Below are positions 19,286 to 27,893 of a stretch of DNA of 64,000 nucleotides, piece after piece. The stretch spans positions 1 to 64,000 of the forward strand of contig CAVSUM010000028.1 in NCBI GenBank assembly GCA_963731105.1. The letters run 5' to 3'. The position numbers and the translations under genes were made by a program. The notes under the pieces were generated by a model. That model was not told the DNA's origin. It was given only the letters and a program-made list of their open reading frames with translations, and made no database searches. The stretch's first letter is position 1. Every line of letters begins with the position of its first letter. The stretch comes from RPQJ01 sp963731105. Lineage in GTDB: Bacteria > Pseudomonadota > Gammaproteobacteria > Steroidobacterales > Steroidobacteraceae.

Positions 19286-20706
19286 CGCGGCGCGAAGCGC
19301 GGGTCCGTCAGCTTCATCTCGGTGACCGGGCCGAACTTGCGCACGTCGTCGCGGATCCGTGCCGCGTCGCCGATCAGCACCATCACGAGATCGGCCGAAG
19401 TCGGGAACGCCGCGTCGATCGTCGCGCGCGCCGTCGGACCATCGACCGTGGCGACCCGTGCCGCGAACCCGTCCACGTCCTCGCGGCCGAGGCCGTACAG
19501 GGCGAGGTCGTTGAGCCGCGCCGCCAGCGCGCCGTTGGTCTCGATGCGCGGCGGGAACTGGCCGAGCACGTAGCTGCGCGCGGAGTCGAGCGCCTGGTCG
19601 TCGAGCCCGTCCTTGTGCAGCCGGTCGAGCGTGGCGAGCGCGAGGTCGATGGCCGGCACGGTCGACTCGGTCGCCGTGAACGACGTGATCCGGAACGAGC
19701 CCGGCTGCGCCGGGCGCGAGAAGCCGGAGCCGGCGCCGTAGCTGAGCCCGCTCTTCACGCGCAGCTCGGTGTTCAGCATCGAGGTGAAGCGGCCGCCGAA
19801 CACGGTGTTGACCACGTCCTGCGCGGTACGCGCCGGGTCGGTCCGTGACGCGCCGACGTTGCCGAGCCAGAAGTAGGTCTGCGTGGCGCCCGGCTTGTCG
19901 ACCAGCAGCACGCGGCGTCCCTGCCCGCGCTGCGCGACCGGCGCCACCGGCGGCGACGCCGCGGCCCGCGGCACCGAGCCAAATGCCTGCTCCAGCCGGC
20001 GCCGCATGTCGGCCGGCTCGAAGTCGCCGACGACGGCGATCAGCAACCGGTCGCCGCGCACCTGTGCAGCGAAGAAGCTGCGCACGTCGTCGAGCGTCAC
20101 GGCAGCCAGCGACGTCTCGTCGCCACCGACCGGACGGCCGTACGGGTGGTCGCGGAACAGCCACGCGTCGCCATAGGAGCCGACCAGCGCGCGCGGATCG
20201 GAGTCCTTGGCGGCAGCGATCGACTGCACCGCCAGCTCGCGCACCTTGCCGAACTCAGCGGCAGCCATGGCCGGCCGCAGCAGCGCGTCGCTGGCCAGTT
20301 CGATCATCAGCCCGACGTCGCGCGACAGGAAGCTGGCCCCGAGCACGAGGCTCTCCGCTCCCGCCGCCACGGACAGTTCGCCGCCGGCACCCTCGATCGC
20401 CTCGGCAAACTGCGCCGCATCGCGCGTGCCGGCGCCCTTCTGCAGCAGGTCCGCGAGCAGCGCCGCCGTGCCCTCGCGGCCCGGCGGATCGGCGAGCGCG
20501 CCGCCGCGCACCACGACGTTCAGCGCCACCAGCGGCGTGTCGCGCTTCGGCATCAGCGCAACCTGCGCGCCGTTGGCGAGCGTCACGCGCTCGAAGTCCG
20601 GCAGCTTCACGCCGGCCGGTGCCGCGGTGGCCGCCGCGGCCATTCCCGCGCCCAGGACCGCCAGCGATGCGGCGGCGGCGATCAGCCGACTGCGCAGCGG
20701 GTTCAT
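19282..20706 (-). CDS. M16-family peptidase-like subunit lacking the zinc motif
   Basis: This 474-residue exported protein has a signal peptide (LIAAAASLAVLGAGMAAAA) and the M16 fold (FERVTLANGAQVALMPKRDTPLVALNVVVRGG). Where active M16 enzymes have HxxEH it reads GREGTAALLADLL, so it cannot bind catalytic zinc. The C-terminal half keeps the usual VFGGRFTSMLNTELRVKSGLSYGAGSGF. Such inactive M16 proteins pair with an active partner, as in mitochondrial processing peptidase and bacterial PqqL-like pairs. The active partner is the gene immediately upstream, coupled by ATGA at 20703-20706. Confidence 0.9.
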   Translation of the reverse strand: MNPLRSRLIAAAASLAVLGAGMAAAATAAPAGVKLPDFERVTLANGAQVALMPKRDTPLVALNVVVRGGALADPPGREGTAALLADLLQKGAGTRDAAQFAEAIEGAGGELSVAAGAESLVLGASFLSRDVGLMIELASDALLRPAMAAAEFGKVRELAVQSIAAAKDSDPRALVGSYGDAWLFRDHPYGRPVGGDETSLAAVTLDDVRSFFAAQVRGDRLLIAVVGDFEPADMRRRLEQAFGSVPRAAASPPVAPVAQRGQGRRVLLVDKPGATQTYFWLGNVGASRTDPARTAQDVVNTVFGGRFTSMLNTELRVKSGLSYGAGSGFSRPAQPGSFRITSFTATESTVPAIDLALATLDRLHKDGLDDQALDSARSYVLGQFPPRIETNGALAARLNDLALYGLGREDVDGFAARVATVDGPTARATIDAAFPTSADLVMVLIGDAARIRDDVRKFGPVTEMKLTDPRFAPR

Positions 20707-22079
20707 TGCGCACCTCCCATCGTGCCCGCGGCCGAGTCCTGCGGTGGCGATTCCAGCACGCCGACCGTGCGGTTCTCCTTGCGCAGCACCTGCGCGGCCG
20801 CCTGCTTCACGTCTTCGGCAGTGATGCCTTCGTACACCGCCGGTGCATCGAACAGCTTGCGGTAGTCGCCGTGGAACACCTCGTAGGTGCCGAGCGCCTG
20901 CGCCTTGCCGTTGATGGTCTGCAGGCCGCGCCAGAAGCCCGCCAGTGCCTGGTTGCGCGCCTTGGCCAGCTCGGCGGCGCTCGGCCCGTCCTTGGCCAGC
21001 CGCGCGATCTCCTCGTCGATCAGTGCCTCTGTCTTCGCCACCTCGAAGCCCGGCGGCACGACCGCGTACACCCACGCGAGGCCGGGATCGAATCCCGCCT
21101 CGAGCTGCGTGCCGACCTGCACCGCGGCGCGCTCATTCTCCACCAGGCGCTGGTGCAGTCGCGACGAGTCGCCGTCGCCGAGGATCGACAGCAGCACCTC
21201 CATCACGCGCGACTGGCGATCGGTCGCGGCGCCTGAGTGCCACGCCATCGCGACCAGCGGCGTCTGCGCGTCACGCTGCACGCGAATGCGGCGTTCGCCG
21301 AGCTGCGGCGGCTCCTTGGTCGTCACCGGCGGCGGCGCCGGCTGCGCCTCGAGCGGCGCCAGGTAGCGCTCGGCGAGCTTGAACACCGCCTCGGGGTCCA
21401 CCGCGCCCACCACGAGCATCACGGCGTTGTTCGGCGCGTAGTACTGCTTGTAGTACGCCTGCAGGTCCTCGATCTTCCAGCCCTCGATGTCCGACGGCCA
21501 GCCGATGGTCGGGATCTGGTACGGGTGGGCAACGTAGGCCGTGGCCTGCATCTGCTCGAGCAGCGTGCCGAAGTTGTCGTTGTCGACCGAGGAGCGCCGC
21601 TCGGAATACACCACGCCGCGCTCGCTCTCGACCACCTTCGGGTCGAAATCGAGCTGGCGCATGCGGTCGGCCTCCAGGTCGAAGATCAGCTGGGTGGCGC
21701 TCGACGGGAACCAGTTCTGGTACACGGTCACGTCGGAGCTGGTGTAGGCGTTGTTGCTGCCGCCGTTGGCCTCCATGACGCGATCGAACTCGCCGGGCGC
21801 GCGCGTCTTCGTGCCATTGAACATCATGTGCTCGAAGTAGTGCGACAGGCCGGTGATGCCCGGCCGCTCGTTGCGGCTGCCGACCCGGTACCAGGTGTAC
21901 ATCGCGACGTTCGGGATGTCGTGATCGGGCCAGACCACGACCTTGAGGCCGTTGGGCAGCGTGCGGGCGACGATCTGGTCGGCCCCGGCGACACTGGCGG
22001 GCGCCGCTCCGGCGTCGGTGGCGACGGACGACAGGGCCAGCAGGGCCAGGAGGGACGCCAGCAAAGATCGGTTCGGCAT
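20703..22079 (-). CDS. M16-family zinc peptidase, active subunit
   Basis: This 458-residue exported peptidase begins with a signal peptide (SLLASLLALLALSSVATDAGA). It has the inverted zinc motif in GLSHYFEHMMFNGT (HxxEH) and the third ligand region VVESERGVVYSERR about 75 residues on. It likely degrades peptides in the periplasm as a heterodimer with the inactive partner coded next. The ATG at 22079 is just before the signal sequence. It is the first gene of a three-gene minus-strand operon, with the compound palindrome at 22148-22217 in its upstream region. Confidence 0.93.
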   Translation of the reverse strand: MPNRSLLASLLALLALSSVATDAGAAPASVAGADQIVARTLPNGLKVVVWPDHDIPNVAMYTWYRVGSRNERPGITGLSHYFEHMMFNGTKTRAPGEFDRVMEANGGSNNAYTSSDVTVYQNWFPSSATQLIFDLEADRMRQLDFDPKVVESERGVVYSERRSSVDNDNFGTLLEQMQATAYVAHPYQIPTIGWPSDIEGWKIEDLQAYYKQYYAPNNAVMLVVGAVDPEAVFKLAERYLAPLEAQPAPPPVTTKEPPQLGERRIRVQRDAQTPLVAMAWHSGAATDRQSRVMEVLLSILGDGDSSRLHQRLVENERAAVQVGTQLEAGFDPGLAWVYAVVPPGFEVAKTEALIDEEIARLAKDGPSAAELAKARNQALAGFWRGLQTINGKAQALGTYEVFHGDYRKLFDAPAVYEGITAEDVKQAAAQVLRKENRTVGVLESPPQDSAAGTMGGAQ

Positions 22080-22147
22080 CGGGGTTTCCCGCAAGCGAGG
22101 GGGTGGTCGCGCACTTTGCCCCATTCGCCGCGCGGGAGGAAGCGGTG

Positions 22148-22217
22148 GGGGACTGTCCCCAGCGGGGACTGTCCCCTCCTGCCTCGAAGGGGACAGTCCC
22201 CGCTAGGGACAGTCCCC
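22148..22217. repeat. compound palindrome, four GGGGAC-n-GTCCCC units
   Basis: Two units GGGGACTGTCCCC (22148-22160 and 22164-22176) are separated by AGC. After the 12-base spacer TCCTGCCTCGAA come GGGGACAGTCCCC (22189-22201), the spacer GCTA, and GGGACAGTCCCC (22206-22217). Each unit is itself a near-palindrome, and the two left units together are complementary to the two right units, giving a stem of about 29 bp. It lies in the divergent gap between the M16 operon and the 2-oxoacid oxidoreductase operon. This is like REP/BIME elements rather than a terminator, as no T-run is present on either strand. Confidence 0.85.
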
Positions 22218-22295
22218 AAGGCATCCGTGTCGTCACGTATCCTCACTGGCGTCCCGAGAAGGCAAGGTGCGCAGGTGCCACAGGGCGGGAGGAAC

Positions 22296-22877
22296 ATGTT
22301 CCAGATTCGTATCCACGGTCGCGGCGGCCAGGGGGTCGTCACGGCAGCCGAGTTGTTGTCCGTCGCGGCGTTCCGCGAGGGGCGGCACGCACAAGCGTTC
22401 CCGAACTTCGGCTCGGAGCGCAACGGCGCCCCGGTCGTAGCGTTCTGCCGGATCGACACCCACCCGATCCGGCTGCGCGAGCCGATCCTCGCGCCGGACG
22501 CGATCATCATCCAGGACCCCACGCTGCTGCATCAGGTGGACGTCTTCGGCGGCCTCACCCGCGACGGCTACGTGCTGATCAACACCTCGCGCAGCTTCGA
22601 GGACCTCGGGCTCGGCGAGTTTGCGGCCGGCTACCGGGCCGAGCGCCTGTGCACGGTGCCCGCGACGGAGTTCGCGCTCAAGCACATCGGCCGGCCGCTG
22701 CCCAACGCCGCGCTGCTCGGCGGGTTTGCGGCGATCTCCGGGGAGATCTCGCTCGAATCGGTCGGTGCGGCGATCCGCGAGAAGTTTCCGGCCAAGGTGG
22801 CCGAGGCCAACATCGCTGCGGCGGCAGAGGCCCATGCATTCGTCGCCCGGGCACTCAGCGAGGCCGCCCATGCTTAA
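22296..22877 (+). CDS. 2-oxoacid:acceptor oxidoreductase gamma subunit (PadE-like)
   Basis: This 193-residue subunit has the gamma-domain start IRIHGRGGQGVVTAAELLSVAAFREG, then AQAFPNFGSERNGAPVVAFCRID, as in pyruvate and phenylglyoxylate oxidoreductases. It helps bind CoA and shapes the interface. GGGAGGAAC before the ATG at 22296 is a strong ribosome site. Its stop overlaps the alpha-subunit start by eight bases (22870-22877). Together with the next three genes it forms a full enzyme whose best-known relative is NADH-linked phenylglyoxylate dehydrogenase (PadEFGHI) of Aromatoleum. The exact oxoacid cannot be read from the sequence. Confidence 0.9.
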   Translation: MFQIRIHGRGGQGVVTAAELLSVAAFREGRHAQAFPNFGSERNGAPVVAFCRIDTHPIRLREPILAPDAIIIQDPTLLHQVDVFGGLTRDGYVLINTSRSFEDLGLGEFAAGYRAERLCTVPATEFALKHIGRPLPNAALLGGFAAISGEISLESVGAAIREKFPAKVAEANIAAAAEAHAFVARALSEAAHA

Positions 22878-24123
22878 GCAAATCGAGGGCTCGGCGGCCG
22901 TCGCCGAAGCCGTGGCACTGTGCCGTCCCGAGGTGATCTGCGCCTACCCGATCTCGCCGCAGACCCACATCGTCGAGGGCCTCGGCAAGCTGGTCGATGC
23001 CGGCAAGCTCACGCCCTGCGAGTTCATCAACGTCGAGTCGGAATTCGCCGCCATGTCGGTGGCGATCGGCGCCTCCGCGGCGGGCGCGCGGGCGTACACC
23101 GCCACGGCGAGCCAGGGGCTGCTGTTCATGGCAGAGGCCGTGTACAACGCGGCGGGCCTGGGCCTGCCCATCGTCATGACCGTCGCCAATCGCGCCATCG
23201 GCGCGCCGATCAACATCTGGAACGACCACAGCGACGCGCTCAGCCAGCGCGACTGCGGCTGGATCCAGCTGTTCGCCGAGGACAACCAGGAGGCGCTCGA
23301 CCTGCACATCCAGGCCTTCCGCCTGGCCGAGGAGCTGTCCCTGCCCGTCATGGTGTGCATGGACGGTTTCATCCTCACGCACGCCTACGAGCGCGTCGAC
23401 ATGCCAACCCAGGAGCAGGTGGACGCGTACCTCCCGGCCTACGAACCGCGACAGGTGCTCGATCCGGCGGAGCCCGTCTCGATCGGCGCGATGGTGGGCC
23501 CCGAGGCCTTCATGGAAGTGCGCTTCCTCGCACACGCCAAGCAGCGCCAGGCGCTCGACCTGATCCCGGCCTGGGCCAGCGAATTCAAGCGCATCTTCGG
23601 CCGGGCCAGCGGTGGCCTGACCCACACCTACCGCCTGGACGACGCCGAGACCGTGGTCGTGGCACTGGGCTCGGTGCTCGGCACCATCAAGGACACGATC
23701 GACGAGATGCGTGAGCAGGGCGTGAAGATCGGCGTGCTCGGCATCACCTGCTTCCGGCCGTGGCCCACTGCAGCGGTGCGCGAGGCACTGGCCGGCGCGA
23801 AGCGCGTGCTGGTGCTGGAGAAAAGCCTGGCCGTGGGCCTCGGCGGCATCGTCGCGAACGACGTTTCCGACTCCTACCATGGCTTGGCCGACGCGGTGTA
23901 CACCGTGATCGCAGGCCTCGGCGGGCGCTCGATCACGCGCGGCTCGCTGCACCGTGTGTTCACCGCGGCAGTGGCGGGCGAACTCGAGCCCGTGACCTTC
24001 CTCGACCTCGACCACTCGCTGGTCGACCGCGTGCTGGCCCGCGAACGCGAGCACCGCCGCTCCGGCCCGATCGCCGAGGGCATCCTGCGCGACCTCGGCG
24101 TCGTCGCGGCGAAGATCGGCTGA
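22870..24123 (+). CDS. 2-oxoacid:acceptor oxidoreductase alpha subunit (PadG-like)
   Basis: This 417-residue subunit carries domains I and II of the oxidoreductase. EVICAYPISPQTHIVEGLG and FINVESEFAAMSVAIGASAAGARAYTATASQGLLFMAEAVY, which hold the conserved Thr/Ser and Glu around TPP and substrate, are typical of PorA/PadG. The ADAETVVVALGS to CFRPWPTAAVREAL region is the C-terminal domain. With the beta subunit it makes the active site that oxidatively decarboxylates a 2-oxoacid to its CoA thioester. The gene overlaps the gamma gene by eight bases and is 10 bases ahead of the beta gene. Confidence 0.92.
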   Translation: MLKQIEGSAAVAEAVALCRPEVICAYPISPQTHIVEGLGKLVDAGKLTPCEFINVESEFAAMSVAIGASAAGARAYTATASQGLLFMAEAVYNAAGLGLPIVMTVANRAIGAPINIWNDHSDALSQRDCGWIQLFAEDNQEALDLHIQAFRLAEELSLPVMVCMDGFILTHAYERVDMPTQEQVDAYLPAYEPRQVLDPAEPVSIGAMVGPEAFMEVRFLAHAKQRQALDLIPAWASEFKRIFGRASGGLTHTYRLDDAETVVVALGSVLGTIKDTIDEMREQGVKIGVLGITCFRPWPTAAVREALAGAKRVLVLEKSLAVGLGGIVANDVSDSYHGLADAVYTVIAGLGGRSITRGSLHRVFTAAVAGELEPVTFLDLDHSLVDRVLAREREHRRSGPIAEGILRDLGVVAAKIG

Positions 24124-24133
24124 GGGGCACGCC

Positions 24134-25141
24134 ATGAGCTATCAACCGATCCGCTTCTACCAGACCGGCACCTTCACCGTCGGCAACCGCCTGCTGCCCA
24201 GCGAGCAGCGCTCGGTGCAGGCCGACATGCGCCGCACCAACTCGCTCAACTCCGGGCACCGCGCCTGCCAGGGCTGCGGCGAGGCGCTCGGCGCCCGCTA
24301 TGCCATCGACGCCGCCATGGAGGCGACCAACCGGCAACTCGTGGCCGCCAATGCCACCGGCTGCCTCGAAGTGTTCTCGACGCCCTACCCGGAGACGTCC
24401 TGGCAGATCCCGTGGATCCACTCGCTGTTCGGCAATGCGGCTGCGGTCGCCACCGGCATCGCGGCCGCCATGAAGGTCAAGGGACGCGAGCACGTGCGCG
24501 TGGTCGCGCAGGGCGGTGACGGCGGCACGACCGACATCGGCTTCGGTTGCCTGTCGGGGATGTTCGAGCGCAACGACGACGTGCTCTACATCTGCTACGA
24601 CAACGAGGCGTACATGAACACGGGCGTGCAGCGCTCCTCGGCGACGCCGCCTGCGGCACGCACCAACACGACCTTTCCCGTCGGCAATTCCACCGGCAAT
24701 CGCTTCGGCCAGGGCAAGAACCTGCCCGTGATCGCGATGGCACACGAGATCCCGTATGTCGCGACCGCGACGGTGGCCGAGCTGCGCGACCTTGAGGCGA
24801 AGGTGCGCCGTGCGATGGAGTTCCGTGGCGCGCGCTACATCCACATCCTCGTGCCCTGCCCGCTCGGCTGGGGCCACGGCTCGGCGGAGACGATCAAGAT
24901 GGCGCGCCTGGCGCACGAGACCGGCCTGTTCCCGGTGTTCGAGGCCGAGCACGGCGAGGTGAAGGGCGTGTCGAAGATCCGCCGGCAACTGCCGGTCGAG
25001 GAGTACTTGAGGCCGCAGACGCGGTTTGCGCACCTGTTCAAGCCGCCGGGTCGCCCCGACATCATCGAGAAGCTGCAGCAGCTGGCGGACCGCAACATCC
25101 GCCGCTACGGCCTGCTCGATGGCACGGAGGGCGCCCAGTGA
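24134..25141 (+). CDS. 2-oxoacid:acceptor oxidoreductase beta subunit, TPP-binding (PadI-like)
   Basis: This 335-residue subunit binds TPP and one [4Fe-4S] cluster. Cluster cysteines are seen in RACQGCGEALGARYA and ATGCLEV, with a fourth probably in LVPCPLGWGHG. TPP-binding is shown by AQGGDGGTTDIGFGCLSG and DNEAYMNTGVQRSSATP. The last motif is shared by PorB and PadI, so the substrate class is not decided by it. The ATG at 24134 follows GAGGGGCACGCC. The stop overlaps the next gene's GTG (GTGA), so subunit production is coupled. Confidence 0.92.
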   Translation: MSYQPIRFYQTGTFTVGNRLLPSEQRSVQADMRRTNSLNSGHRACQGCGEALGARYAIDAAMEATNRQLVAANATGCLEVFSTPYPETSWQIPWIHSLFGNAAAVATGIAAAMKVKGREHVRVVAQGGDGGTTDIGFGCLSGMFERNDDVLYICYDNEAYMNTGVQRSSATPPAARTNTTFPVGNSTGNRFGQGKNLPVIAMAHEIPYVATATVAELRDLEAKVRRAMEFRGARYIHILVPCPLGWGHGSAETIKMARLAHETGLFPVFEAEHGEVKGVSKIRRQLPVEEYLRPQTRFAHLFKPPGRPDIIEKLQQLADRNIRRYGLLDGTEGAQ

Positions 25142-26766
25142 AACGCAAGCCATTTGCCATCACGCTCGACCCGGGCTCGAGCCTCGCCAACCACACGGGC
25201 TCCTGGCGCACGGTGCGACCGGAGTACGTCGATCGCCTGCCACCGTGCAACCACGCCTGCCCGGCCGGCGAGAACATCCAGGGGTGGCTGTTCCACGCCG
25301 AGGCCGGCGACTACGAGCAGGCCTGGCGCGTGCTGACGCGCGACAACCCGCTGCCGGCGGTAATGGGCCGCGTCTGCTATCACCCTTGCGAGACTTCGTG
25401 TAATCGCGGCCAGCTCGACGAGAGCGTCGGCATCAACGCCATCGAGCGCTTCCTCGGCGACGAGGCGTTGCGCCGCGGCTGGAAGTTCGAGCGACCCGCG
25501 ACATCGTCGGGCAAGCGGGTGCTGGTGGTCGGGGCCGGGCCCTCGGGACTCTCCGCCGCCTACCACCTTGCACTCATGGGTCACGCGGTGACGATCCGCG
25601 AGGCCGGGCCGGTGCCCGGCGGCATGATGCGCTTCGGCATCCCGAAGTACCGCCTGCCGCGCGAGGTGCTGGACGCCGAGATCCAGCGCATCGTCGACCT
25701 CGGCGTCGAGCTCGAGCTCAACACGAAGGTCTCGGACCTGCTCGCGGCGCAGCGCGAGGGTAGCTTCGACGCGGTGTTCCTCGCCGTCGGTGCGCACATC
25801 GCCAAGCGCGCCTACATCCCGGCCGGCAGCGCGTCGAAGATGCTCGACGCGGTCTCCGTGCTGCGTGGCATGGAGGGCGACGAGCAGCCACTGCTCGGCC
25901 GTCGCGTGGTGGTCTATGGCGGCGGCAACACGGCACTCGACGTGGCGCGCACTGCGAAGCGCCTCGGCGCGACCGAGTCGATCATCGTCTACCGGCGCAC
26001 GCGCGAGCGCATGCCGGCGCACGAGACCGAACTCGAGGAGGCGCTGCAGGAAGGCGTGCTGGTGAAGTGGCTCTCGACCATCAAGCAGGCCGGCGCGGAG
26101 ACCATCACCGTCGAGAAAATGGCGCTCGATGCCAAGGGCAACCCGCAGCCCACCGGCGAGTTCGAGACGCTCGAGGCCGACTCGGTGGTGCTCGCGCTCG
26201 GCCAGGACGTGGACCTGTCGCTGCTCGACGGCGTGCCGGGACTCGAGGTCAGGGACGGCGTGGTGCAGGTGGACGGCGGCATGATGACCGGCCGCCCCGG
26301 CGTGTTTGCCGGCGGCGACATGGTGCCGGGCGAACGCACGGTGACCGTCGGCATCGGCCACGGCAAGCTCGCGGCGCGCAACATCGACACCTGGCTGCGC
26401 GGCGAACAGTGGGTGCACCCGCCGAGCCACGAACTCGCGAGCTTCGACAAGCTCAACACCTGGTACTACAGCGACGCGCCGAAGTCGAAGCAGCCGGTGC
26501 TCGACACGATCCGCCGCCAGTCGACGTTCGAGGAAGTGGTGGGCAGCTTCGACGAGACCACCGCGCAGTTCGAGGCGCGCCGCTGCCTGTCCTGCGGCAA
26601 CTGCTTCGAGTGCGACAACTGCTACGGCGTGTGCCCCGACAACGCCGTGATCAAGCGCGGGCCCGGGCTGCGCTACGAGTTCAACTACGACTACTGCAAG
26701 GGCTGCGGGATCTGCGTGAGCGAGTGCCCATGCGGCGCGATCCGCACGGTGGCGGAAGAAATTTAG
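25138..26766 (+). CDS. FAD/NAD(P)-binding GltD-like subunit fused to a 2[4Fe-4S] ferredoxin domain (PadH + PadF-like)
   Basis: This 542-residue protein has an N-terminal GltD-type Fe-S domain (PPCNHACPAGENI, Cys37 and Cys41; GRVCYHPCETSCNRG), then an FAD site (VLVVGAGPSGLSAAYHL) and an NAD(P) site (VVVYGGGNTALDVARTAKRLG). Its C-terminal 60 or so residues are a ferredoxin with two clusters (CLSCGNCFECDNCYGVCP and CKGCGICVSECPCG). It should pass electrons from the oxidoreductase to NAD(P)+. In Aromatoleum the FAD subunit (PadH) and ferredoxin (PadF) are separate polypeptides; here both are in one chain. The GTG start at 25138 overlaps the beta-subunit stop, and is the only start that keeps the first cysteines. 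Confidence 0.92.
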   Translation: MKRKPFAITLDPGSSLANHTGSWRTVRPEYVDRLPPCNHACPAGENIQGWLFHAEAGDYEQAWRVLTRDNPLPAVMGRVCYHPCETSCNRGQLDESVGINAIERFLGDEALRRGWKFERPATSSGKRVLVVGAGPSGLSAAYHLALMGHAVTIREAGPVPGGMMRFGIPKYRLPREVLDAEIQRIVDLGVELELNTKVSDLLAAQREGSFDAVFLAVGAHIAKRAYIPAGSASKMLDAVSVLRGMEGDEQPLLGRRVVVYGGGNTALDVARTAKRLGATESIIVYRRTRERMPAHETELEEALQEGVLVKWLSTIKQAGAETITVEKMALDAKGNPQPTGEFETLEADSVVLALGQDVDLSLLDGVPGLEVRDGVVQVDGGMMTGRPGVFAGGDMVPGERTVTVGIGHGKLAARNIDTWLRGEQWVHPPSHELASFDKLNTWYYSDAPKSKQPVLDTIRRQSTFEEVVGSFDETTAQFEARRCLSCGNCFECDNCYGVCPDNAVIKRGPGLRYEFNYDYCKGCGICVSECPCGAIRTVAEEI

Positions 26767-26841
26767 GGCTGAGGGCTGTGGACCGAGGGCTCTCGCGGTC
26801 GGAGCGTCTACCGCCTCGCGTCCGAGCTTCAGCCCAGAGCC
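26767..26841. terminator. imperfect inverted repeat between convergent genes
   Basis: GGCTGAGGGCTGTGG (26767-26781) and CTTCAGCCCAGAGCC (26827-26841) match as an inverted repeat at 11 of 15 positions. An inner GACCG/CGGTC pair lies near 26781-26800. Placed between the oxidoreductase operon and the convergent methyltransferase gene, it may terminate both; no T-run is seen. Confidence 0.4.
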
Positions 26842-26856
26842 TTCCGCCCACTTCGC

Positions 26857-27735
26857 CTATTTCACGAACTTCAGCGTCATGCGATCCGACTCGCCGATCG
26901 CGAGATACTTCGAGTGGTCGAAGTTCGGGTCATCGGGCTTGCCTGAGCTATAGGCTGACGAGCGCAGCGCCGGCGGCAGGGTCCACACGCCGAACGGGTG
27001 GTCCTTGGTGTCCTTGGCGTTGGCATTGATCTCCGACTTGCCGGCCAGCTTGAAGCCGGCCTTCTCGGCGACGCCGATCACGTAGGCCTCGCTCACGTAG
27101 CCGCTCGCCGGGTCCTCGGCGGCGCCCGCCGGCAGCGGATTGGCGCGATGCTGCTCGACCGCGAGCACGCCGCCCGGCTTCAGGGCGCTGTAGAACTCGG
27201 CGAAGGTCGCCTCGACCGTGCCCGGCTTGTCCTGCATCCAGCCGTGGATCGAGCGCCCCGTCAGGATGAAGTCGTAGCTCGCGGCCGGCAGCGTGCGCGA
27301 CACGGCACCCCAGTTGACGACGTTCACCTTGCCGTACACGTCGGGCTTGGCGCCATAGCGCTCCTCGAAGCTGGCCCGCGCCTTCTTCGCGCCTTCCGAC
27401 AGGTTGGGATTGGCGAGGTCGGCACCGGTGGCCGAGAACGTGCCGCCCGTGCGCTTGGCATACGGCGCCAGGATCTCCGTCCACCACGACGCGGCGCCGG
27501 GCTGGATCTCGAGGATCGCCATGCCGGGCTTGAGGCCCCAGAAGGTCAGCGACTCGACGGGGTGCCGATACTTGTCGCGCGCCTTGGCTTCGTCGCCGCG
27601 CCATTCGCCGGCCACGACCTCGACGAGGACGGGATCGACGGCGGCGGCGCCTGCCTGCTTGCCGTGGTCGTCGGCTGCGACCGCGAAGGGCACGAGCGCC
27701 AGCGCGGCGAGTGCCAGATTCCGGATGCTCCGCAT
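26857..27735 (-). CDS. exported SAM-dependent methyltransferase-like protein
   Basis: This 292-residue protein has a signal peptide (NLALAALALVPFAVAA), odd for a methyltransferase fold. HPVESLTFWGLKPGMAILEIQPGAASWWTEILAPY matches motif I of class I methyltransferases, but with Gln-Pro-Gly-Ala-Ala in place of the usual acidic GxGxG loop. ASYDFILTGRSIHGWM and FYSALKPGGVLAVEQHR resemble later motifs. Exported proteins of this kind are common in gammaproteobacteria and of unknown function. SAM is not normally found in the periplasm, so it may no longer be a methyltransferase. Start ATG 27735 follows GGAGAGACCCC. Confidence 0.75.
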   Translation of the reverse strand: MRSIRNLALAALALVPFAVAADDHGKQAGAAAVDPVLVEVVAGEWRGDEAKARDKYRHPVESLTFWGLKPGMAILEIQPGAASWWTEILAPYAKRTGGTFSATGADLANPNLSEGAKKARASFEERYGAKPDVYGKVNVVNWGAVSRTLPAASYDFILTGRSIHGWMQDKPGTVEATFAEFYSALKPGGVLAVEQHRANPLPAGAAEDPASGYVSEAYVIGVAEKAGFKLAGKSEINANAKDTKDHPFGVWTLPPALRSSAYSSGKPDDPNFDHSKYLAIGESDRMTLKFVK

Positions 27736-27838
27736 GGGGTCTCTCCTGGTTCCTTGGGATGACAGTTGGGCCGTGGCGGCCCGTGCCGGCAGATTAGCAG
27801 GTGTCGCCACGGCGGATTCAGCCGCCCGAAAAGCACGA

Positions 27839-27864
27839 GGCCCCGCCGCTTGCGCGACGGGGCC
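27839..27864 (-). terminator. intrinsic terminator of the OmpA-like gene
   Basis: GGCCCCGCCGC (27839-27849) pairs with GCGACGGGGCC (27854-27864), with loop TTGC and one G-T pair. On the minus strand the stem is followed by TCGTGCTTTT, a short T-run, fitting a rho-independent terminator 29 bases after the ompA-like stop. Confidence 0.75.
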
Positions 27865-27893
27865 CCGTGTTCAGGCCTTGGCCCGAATGCCTG

